10,966 bases of DNA, from assembly GCA_002352185.1 (NCBI GenBank), contig DEHY01000032.1:1-10966 (forward strand), in the 5' to 3' direction. The position numbers were made by a program, and so were the translations under genes. Below are positions 7,054-10,966 of the stretch, in pieces (the first letter of the stretch is position 1; each line of letters opens with the position of its first letter). A model generated the notes under the pieces. That model saw nothing but the letters and a program-made list of their open reading frames with translations. It was not told the origin of the DNA and searched no databases. This DNA comes from Competibacteraceae bacterium UBA2788. Its GTDB lineage: Bacteria; Pseudomonadota; Gammaproteobacteria; Competibacterales; Competibacteraceae.

Positions 7054-7089
7054 TTTAACGATCAGTACCTTGTGTCGAGGAGAGTCATC

Positions 7090-7479
7090 ATGACCAACAC
7101 TGCACTGCAAAACATTCTGGAAGCCCCGCTGTCCACCAACATCCGTGAATCAGCGAATCGCATCTGGCTGGCGGGATTAGGCGCTTTCGCCAAAACCCAG
7201 GAGGAAAGCGAGAAGTTATTCCAAACGCTGGTGAAAGAAGGCGAGGCGGTCGAGAAGCGCGCCAGAAAAACTGCTGAAGCGCGTTTCGAGGAAGCCAAGG
7301 GCAAAGTGGTTGAATTCCGTGGAAAAGCCAACCAGCAGTTCGACCGGCTGGAGGAATTATTCCAGGAGCGGGTCGCCCAGGCGCTGAACCGGCTGGGCGT
7401 ACCGACGCAGGATGATATTAAGGAATTATCCAAGCGGGTTGAGGCGCTGAATGAGAGCATCCTGGCGCTGAAGAAATAA
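7090..7479 (+). CDS. Phasin (PHA granule-associated protein)
   Basis: The protein has 129 residues. Phasins coat intracellular polyhydroxyalkanoate granules and control their number and size. The N-terminal amphipathic and hydrophobic segment ANRIWLAGLGAFAKTQEE (about 22-39) is the hallmark of the PF05597 PhaI/PhaF type. A long charged helix (about 40-98) likely to form a coiled coil follows. The motif ALNRLGVPTQDDI (98-110) and a final helix ELSKRVEALNESI complete the domain. There is no Lys/Ala-rich histone-like C-terminus, so it resembles PhaI and not PhaF. The start at 7090 is chosen because GAGGAGA lies 7 bases upstream. The GTG at 7036 in the same frame has no such site and would code through a hairpin. 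No phaC, phaA or phaB gene is in the window. A strong terminator follows, so it is probably a single-gene unit. Confidence 0.93.
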   Translation: MTNTALQNILEAPLSTNIRESANRIWLAGLGAFAKTQEESEKLFQTLVKEGEAVEKRARKTAEARFEEAKGKVVEFRGKANQQFDRLEELFQERVAQALNRLGVPTQDDIKELSKRVEALNESILALKK

Positions 7480-7512
7480 GCGCCCGTTTTGAATCGATTG
7501 AAGTGTGCGAAT

Positions 7513-7550
7513 AAAACCCTGCGGCGCGAGCCGTGGGGTTTTTCTTTTAT
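7513..7550 (+). terminator. Strong intrinsic terminator of the phasin gene
   Basis: AAAACCC(7513-7519)TGCGGC pairs with the complementary strand through 7542 to give a stem of about 13 bp (two G-U pairs) capped by a GCGA (GNRA) tetraloop at 7526-7529. TTTTTCTTTT follows directly. The A-run on the left side means it could also work on the opposite strand. Confidence 0.9.
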
Positions 7551-7644
7551 TATCTTCGCTTTCTTTCATTTCGGCGAAAGCCCGAATCCAGTCGCCGGTT
7601 GGCAGTGGTTATTGACGCTTAATGATCGGCTAAATCCGGTGTAC

Positions 7645-7666
7645 AAAAAAGCCCGGCGAACCGGGC
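7645..7666 (-). terminator. Intrinsic terminator of grxD
   Basis: On the minus strand GCCCGG-TTCG-CCGGGC (7651-7666) forms a perfect 6-bp G+C stem with a UUCG loop, followed by six T (7645-7650). It lies 23 bases after the grxD stop and faces the phasin terminator. The roughly 95 bases between the two terminators hold nothing I can recognise. Confidence 0.9.
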
Positions 7667-7689
7667 GTGATTGGAATAGAAATAATCGT

Positions 7690-8028
7690 TCAAGTGGACT
7701 GATCGCCGGATTTGGCAACGGCGTCTTTCATCAACTTTTGCAGATCACCGTTCTGGTGCAGTTCCAGGGTGATGTCGCAACCACCGATCAATTCACCGCC
7801 AACGTAAATCTGCGGGAAGGTCGGCCAGTCGGCGTAGCGGGGCAGGTTCTCGAAAATTTCCGGATCGTCCAGCACGTTGACATACGCGAAGGGCAGGCCG
7901 GTGGCGGCCAGCGCCTGGGAAGCGCGCTGTGAGAAACCGCAGCGCGGCATCTCCGGGGTGCCCTTCATGTAAATCACGACCGGATTGTTTTCGACCTGCT
8001 CTTTGATGCGTTCCAGAACATCGTCCAT
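7690..8028 (-). CDS. grxD: Monothiol glutaredoxin, CGFS type
   Basis: The protein has 112 residues. CGFS glutaredoxins bind a [2Fe-2S] cluster as a glutathione-bridged homodimer and pass it on in iron-sulfur protein assembly, often with BolA partners. Visible marks: Lys22 and the active-site CGFS at 30-33 (same number as in E. coli GrxD), WPTFPQIYVGGE at 68-79 with the cis-Pro loop that binds glutathione, and GGCDI at 82-86. The start at 8028 has GAGG 8 bases upstream. Extending the frame to 8079 would overlap the end of the preceding amidotransferase gene and adds no family sequence. Only 43 bases separate it from that gene, with no terminator seen, so read-through from the amidotransferase is likely. 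It ends in its own terminator. Confidence 0.96.
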   Translation of the reverse strand: MDDVLERIKEQVENNPVVIYMKGTPEMPRCGFSQRASQALAATGLPFAYVNVLDDPEIFENLPRYADWPTFPQIYVGGELIGGCDITLELHQNGDLQKLMKDAVAKSGDQST

Positions 8029-8071
8029 TGCATAACCTCGACAAGGGGATAGGTTGGAAAGGAATCTACTT

Positions 8072-9865
8072 TCAGACATTGACCCGCGTAGCCGGATCTA
8101 CGTTCAATTGCAGCCACAGTTCCAGCAGCGCCGCATGCCATAGCTTGCTGCCCAGCAGCCGGGTCAAATGCGCTTCCGGTTCGGCCAGCAAAGTATCCAG
8201 ATACGCTCGCTGAAACAGGCCACGTTCCCGGCAGGCGGACGAATTGACGATGTCGCGCATGAAATCCAGAAACGGCCCGCGCACGAATTTGAGCGCCGGC
8301 ACCGGAAAATAGCCTTTGGGCCGGTCAATCACCGCGTCGGGCAGCAGACCACGGGCAATTTTCTTGAGGATATATTTACCGTCGCCGCCGATTTTCAGGG
8401 CGGGCGGCAACTGCATCGCCAGTTCCACCAGCTCGTGATCCAGGAACGGCACCCGCGCTTCCAGCCCCCAGGCCATGGTCATGTTGTCCACCCGCTTAAC
8501 CGGGTCGTCCACAATCAGGGTAGTCACATCCAGCCGCAGCACTTTGTCCAGGTATTCCTCGGCGTCCGGCAACGCCAGCCGTTCGGCAATGGCCTGAGCG
8601 GTATAATCAGGGCCGTGATAGGCCGGCATCACGGCGGCCAGAAATTCGTCGTGATCGCGGTCGAAATAATGGCGCCGGAATCGCTCCAGATCGCTGCCGG
8701 TATCCGCAGCCATGCGCGGATACCAGAAATAGCCGCCGAATACCTCGTCAGCGCCCTGGCCGCTCTGCACCACCTTGACCGCTTGGGAAACCCGCTCGGA
8801 CAGCAGGAAGAACGCGACGGCGTCCTGACCGACCATCGGCTCGGCCATGCAGGCAACGGCTTCCGGCAGGCGCTTGAGTACATCACCGTTGGGAATCAGA
8901 TATTTGTGATGACGGGTCTGGTAGCGGGCCGCTACTGGATCAGAGTATTCAAATTCGCTGCCTTTTTCCTCCGGCTGATCCTCGAAACCGACCGAAAAGG
9001 TTCGCAGATCGCGCACCCCGGATTCAGCCAGCAAGGCCACCAGCAGGCTGGAATCCAGCCCGCCGGACAGCAGGACGCCGACCGGCACATCGGCCACATC
9101 CAGCCGCCGCCGCACCGCCAGCCGCAGCGCGGCATGAACCGCTTCGGTCCATTCCGCCTCGGTTCGCGGCATCGCCGGACGCATCGCCCGCAGGTTCCAA
9201 TAAACCCGGCTGCGCTCGTTGCCGCTGGCGTCCAGCGTCAGGGTCGTGGCGGGCGCCAGCTTGCGAACGCCTTGCAGAATGGTGCGCGGCGCGGGAATGA
9301 CCGCGTGCAGCGTTAATTGATGATGCAGCGCCACCGGATCGAGGGTGGCGTCCACATCCGGCGCTTCCAGCAGCGCTTGGCAGTTGGAAGCGAAGCGGAA
9401 GACGTGCGGAGTGCGGCTGTAGTACAGCGGTTTGATGCCCAGCCGGTCGCGGGCCAGAAACAGCGTCCGTTTGCGCAAATCCCAGAGGGCGAAAGCGAAC
9501 ATGCCAATCAGATGCTCGACACACTGCTCGCCCCATTCGGCGTAAGCCTTGAGAATGACTTCGGTATCACCGCCGGAAAAGAACGAGTAGCCCCTGGCGA
9601 GTAAATCCTGCCGCAGTTCCCGGTAGTTGTAGATAGCGCCGTTGAATATCAGCGCCAGCCCCAGGTCGGGATCGACCATCGGCTGGTTGGAGCGGTCGCT
9701 GAGATCGATGACCGACAGCCGACGATGACCGAACAACAGCGGTCCATCCGACCAAACGCCTTCGTGGTCGGGGCCGCGCCGCGCCAGGCGCTTGAGCATC
9801 CGCCCCATCAGGGCCAAATCGGGTTCGCCGCCGTCGAGGCGCAATTCGCCGCCAATGCCGCACAT
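8072..9865 (-). CDS. Asparagine-synthase-like amidotransferase, probably N-acetylglutaminylglutamine amidotransferase
   Basis: The protein has 597 residues in two domains. Residues 2-215 form a class II glutamine amidotransferase: Cys2 becomes the N-terminal nucleophile after Met removal, with Arg49, Asn75-Gly76 and Asp100 as ammonia- and glutamine-site residues. Residues 240-580 form an AsnB-type synthetase domain with the pyrophosphate loop SGGLDSS at 267-273. The dependence on Cys2 fixes the start at 9865, although no clear Shine-Dalgarno sequence precedes it. Several segments differ from housekeeping AsnB and match my memory of the N-acetylglutaminylglutamine amidotransferase family (TIGR03104): KGSEFEYSD (301-309), AEPMVGQDAVAFFLLSE (341-357), VQSGQGADEVFGGYFWYP (366-383) and YFDRDHDEF. 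That enzyme amidates an osmoprotectant dipeptide. Its usual partners, the dipeptide synthetase and an M42 peptidase, are not adjacent. Plain asparagine synthase remains the alternative. It probably forms one unit with the BON gene before it and grxD after it. Confidence 0.85.
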   Translation of the reverse strand: MCGIGGELRLDGGEPDLALMGRMLKRLARRGPDHEGVWSDGPLLFGHRRLSVIDLSDRSNQPMVDPDLGLALIFNGAIYNYRELRQDLLARGYSFFSGGDTEVILKAYAEWGEQCVEHLIGMFAFALWDLRKRTLFLARDRLGIKPLYYSRTPHVFRFASNCQALLEAPDVDATLDPVALHHQLTLHAVIPAPRTILQGVRKLAPATTLTLDASGNERSRVYWNLRAMRPAMPRTEAEWTEAVHAALRLAVRRRLDVADVPVGVLLSGGLDSSLLVALLAESGVRDLRTFSVGFEDQPEEKGSEFEYSDPVAARYQTRHHKYLIPNGDVLKRLPEAVACMAEPMVGQDAVAFFLLSERVSQAVKVVQSGQGADEVFGGYFWYPRMAADTGSDLERFRRHYFDRDHDEFLAAVMPAYHGPDYTAQAIAERLALPDAEEYLDKVLRLDVTTLIVDDPVKRVDNMTMAWGLEARVPFLDHELVELAMQLPPALKIGGDGKYILKKIARGLLPDAVIDRPKGYFPVPALKFVRGPFLDFMRDIVNSSACRERGLFQRAYLDTLLAEPEAHLTRLLGSKLWHAALLELWLQLNVDPATRVNV

Positions 9866-9903
9866 AGCGTTTTATCGTGGGAGCAGTTAAAAGAAGAGCC
9901 GGA

Positions 9904-10260
9904 TTAGAGCGGAAATTTCAGATTGGTGGCGATCACCGGTGGCCGTACTCCAGGCGCGCTGCGGGCCACGGAGATCGCCCGGTTATAAGTCTGGGCGTTG
10001 GGCACGTTGCCACTTAGAGTGACTGCGCCATTTTCGACCGCGACGCTGATGCTGGCCGCAGCCAGTTGCGGATCCTGCTTGAAGGCGTCCTTGATCGCGG
10101 AGGTGATTTCGGAATCACTGACCTTGGCGCCGCCGCGACCGCCATCGCTGGCGTTGGCGGCGCCAGTTCGGTCGTTGCTGGAACCGCCGCCCAGGCCGGC
10201 GCAGCCGGTGGCGGCCAGAGCGGCCAGGAGAACGGGAATAACGAGAGTGCGCGGCTTCAT
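9904..10260 (-). CDS. BON-domain lipoprotein
   Basis: The protein has 118 residues from ATG 10260, which has GGAG 9 bases upstream. A lipoprotein signal spans residues 1-20 (positive MKPR, hydrophobic LVIPVLLAALAA, then ATG-Cys20 as a lipobox-like end). A Gly/Ser/Asn-rich linker (21-46) follows, then a single BON domain (about 48-114). That domain shows the expected pattern: SEITSAIKDAF, VAVENGAVTLSGNV and a closing V-A-R-S-A-P-G-V segment. BON domains occur in envelope proteins such as OsmY, DolP and secretins and are thought to bind membrane phospholipid. Several are induced by osmotic stress. The protein is likely anchored in the outer membrane facing the periplasm. The amidotransferase gene starts 38 bases after its stop with no visible terminator between. 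ATGs at 10275 and further upstream are less likely because they would displace the signal peptide from the N-terminus. Confidence 0.9.
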   Translation of the reverse strand: MKPRTLVIPVLLAALAATGCAGLGGGSSNDRTGAANASDGGRGGAKVSDSEITSAIKDAFKQDPQLAAASISVAVENGAVTLSGNVPNAQTYNRAISVARSAPGVRPPVIATNLKFPL

Positions 10261-10337
10261 GTAAGCGGTCTCCATAGTTTGTAATTCGGAGTGCGCGGCG
10301 CGGCCTTGCATCGATCCGGGGGCGCGAGTCGGCGGCA

Positions 10338-10346
10338 AGAATATCA
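10338..10346 (-). promoter_or_regulatory. Candidate extended -10 of the BON gene
   Basis: On the minus strand TGATATTCT has the TG-N of an extended -10 followed by TATTCT (4 of 6 to consensus). No good -35 lies 16-18 bases upstream, as is common for extended -10 promoters. The leader would be about 70 bases. Prediction only. Confidence 0.28.
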
Positions 10347-10397
10347 CACCCGAACCGTCGGAAACCCGCGTTGCATCGGTGGGGCGGCGGCGACTGA

Positions 10398-10452
10398 TGT
10401 AGCACGGGCATCCTGCCCGTGTTCAGTTCACGGGCAGGATGCCCGTGCTACA
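10398..10452. repeat. REP-like nested palindrome, perfect 24-bp inverted repeat
   Basis: The left arm 10398-10421 and right arm 10429-10452 are perfectly complementary around a 7-base spacer (TTCAGTT). Each arm is itself a hairpin: CACGGGCA and TGCCCGTG separated by TCC on the left and GGA on the right. The element can therefore form one long hairpin or two small ones, the design of paired REP/BIME elements. No T-run follows on either side, so it is not a standard terminator. No transposase gene is in the window, and I see no clear target duplication at the edges. Confidence 0.88.
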
Positions 10453-10600
10453 ACTCGTTCAGGATTGCTATAGACTAGCCCGGCATCCGCGCCTGGCTTC
10501 ACCCCGGCGGCGAAACTTAATGTCGCTCCCAAGGCTCCAACCAGGCGCTTATCGCTTGCAAACTGATTCATTACCGACAACATAAATGGAGAAACGACGC

Positions 10601-10966
10601 ATGGTTCATCAACTGCCTGAACTGCCCTATGCCAGGAACGCGCTGGCGCCGTACATCTCGGAAGAGACTCTGGAGTATCACTACGGCAAGCATCACCAAA
10701 CCTACGTTACCAACCTGAATAACCTGATTAAGGGCACCGAATTCGAGAATTTGTCGCTTGAAGACATCGTGCTGAAGTCCTCTGGCGGCATTTTCAACAA
10801 CGCCGCGCAGGTGTGGAACCACACCTTCTACTGGAACTGCCTGAAACCCAACGGCGGCGGCGAGCCGAGCGGGGCGCTGGCGGCGGCGATCAACCAGAAA
10901 TTTGGTTCGTTCGCCGCCTTCAAGGAAGAATTCGCCAAGGTTACGGTCGGCACTTTCGGTTCCGGC
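10601..10966 (+). CDS. sodB: Superoxide dismutase, iron type (3' end missing)
   Basis: The first 122 residues are visible and the frame is open to the right edge. The enzyme converts superoxide to oxygen and hydrogen peroxide in the cytoplasm. Metal ligands His27 ([12 protein letters not shown]) and His74 (QVWNHTFYW) are visible. The Asp and third His ligands lie beyond the window. Gln70 in AAQVWNH is the outer-sphere Gln position typical of the iron form (Gln69 in E. coli SodB), whereas manganese enzymes carry Gly there. The start [17 protein letters not shown] is also typical. GGAG lies 9 bases before the ATG. The gene is divergent from the BON-amidotransferase-grxD unit, with the REP-like palindrome between them. 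Confidence 0.96.
   Translation, partial: MVHQLPELPYARNALAPYISEETLEYHYGKHHQTYVTNLNNLIKGTEFENLSLEDIVLKSSGGIFNNAAQVWNHTFYWNCLKPNGGGEPSGALAAAINQKFGSFAAFKEEFAKVTVGTFGSG

Larger units (their letters stand above)
10261..10600. other. Divergent intergenic region between the BON gene and sodB
   Basis: These 340 bases carry no supported gene. They hold the leader and candidate promoter of the BON gene on the left, a REP-like palindrome in the middle (10398-10452), and about 150 bases leading into sodB on the right. In the right part I see TATAGA at 10469-10474 without a fitting -35, and the sodB ribosome-binding site GGAG at 10588-10591. I found no convincing iron- or redox-regulator box. Confidence 0.6.

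Noticed and set aside
7489..7932. Plus-strand open frame of 147 codons after the phasin gene
   Set aside because: It runs through two intrinsic terminators and then antisense through grxD. No ribosome-binding site.
8168..9316. Long plus-strand open frame of 382 codons
   Set aside because: It lies wholly antisense to the amidotransferase gene, whose domains and active-site residues are intact. The translation is Gln/His/Arg-rich with no family resemblance, as expected for a shadow frame in GC-rich DNA.
10291..10473. Plus-strand open frame of 60 codons through the palindrome
   Set aside because: The peptide (…ARASCPCSVHGQDARAT…) is just the translated REP-like repeat, a common annotation artefact.
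1..10966. Search for CRISPR arrays, tRNA or rRNA genes, transposases, phage genes and toxin-antitoxin pairs
   Set aside because: No spaced direct-repeat array, no tRNA-like TTCGA loop context, no rRNA segment and no mobility gene was seen. The Uma2 gene alone is not enough to call a defence system.

Overview
This window looks like ordinary chromosome from a moderately GC-rich gammaproteobacterium that stores polyhydroxyalkanoate (PHA). The pointers are a phasin of the PhaI/PhaF type, an E. coli-type dihydroorotase, a GloA whose four metal ligands fall at the E. coli residue numbers, a CGFS monothiol glutaredoxin and an Fe-type superoxide dismutase. A Competibacter-like or related lineage would fit, but that is inference and I cannot fix the genus from the sequence.

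Layout from left to right. (1) Positions 1-2315, plus strand: the 3' part of a class V aminotransferase/cysteine desulfurase-like gene, a 43-codon candidate lipoprotein, and an XpaC-family (5-bromo-4-chloroindolyl phosphate hydrolysis family) membrane protein. (2) Positions 2338-4464, minus strand: an esterase D/enterochelin esterase-like alpha/beta hydrolase, a 53-residue lysine-rich protein with a TTG start, a Uma2-family (DUF820) putative nuclease, and gloA. Part of this block, mainly the Uma2 gene, is visibly richer in A+T than its surroundings. (3) Positions 4491-6966: argG (minus) and pyrC (plus) are divergent from a short shared control region. argG ends in a clear intrinsic terminator. 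(4) Positions 6967-7689: a leader with inverted repeats, the phasin gene, and two back-to-back intrinsic terminators separating it from the converging grxD. (5) Positions 7690-10260, minus strand: a BON-domain lipoprotein, a large asparagine-synthase-like amidotransferase and grxD, closely spaced and probably one transcription unit. (6) Positions 10261-10966: a 340-base divergent intergenic region holding a perfect 24-bp inverted repeat of nested (REP-like) design, then the 5' part of an iron superoxide dismutase gene cut by the window edge.

Functional links. argG and pyrC both act just after carbamoyl phosphate enters arginine and pyrimidine synthesis, and both pathways consume aspartate, so their shared control region is a natural place for balanced expression. 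The amidotransferase looks more like the enzyme that finishes the osmoprotectant dipeptide N-acetylglutaminylglutamine amide than like housekeeping AsnB. Its position beside an OsmY-like BON lipoprotein suggests an envelope or osmotic stress unit. Nothing in the window is clearly a new defence or mobile system. The best leads are the BON-amidotransferase-glutaredoxin cluster, the REP-like palindrome, the small lipoprotein ahead of XpaC, and the repeat-bearing leader of the phasin gene. I saw no tRNA, rRNA, CRISPR array or transposase.
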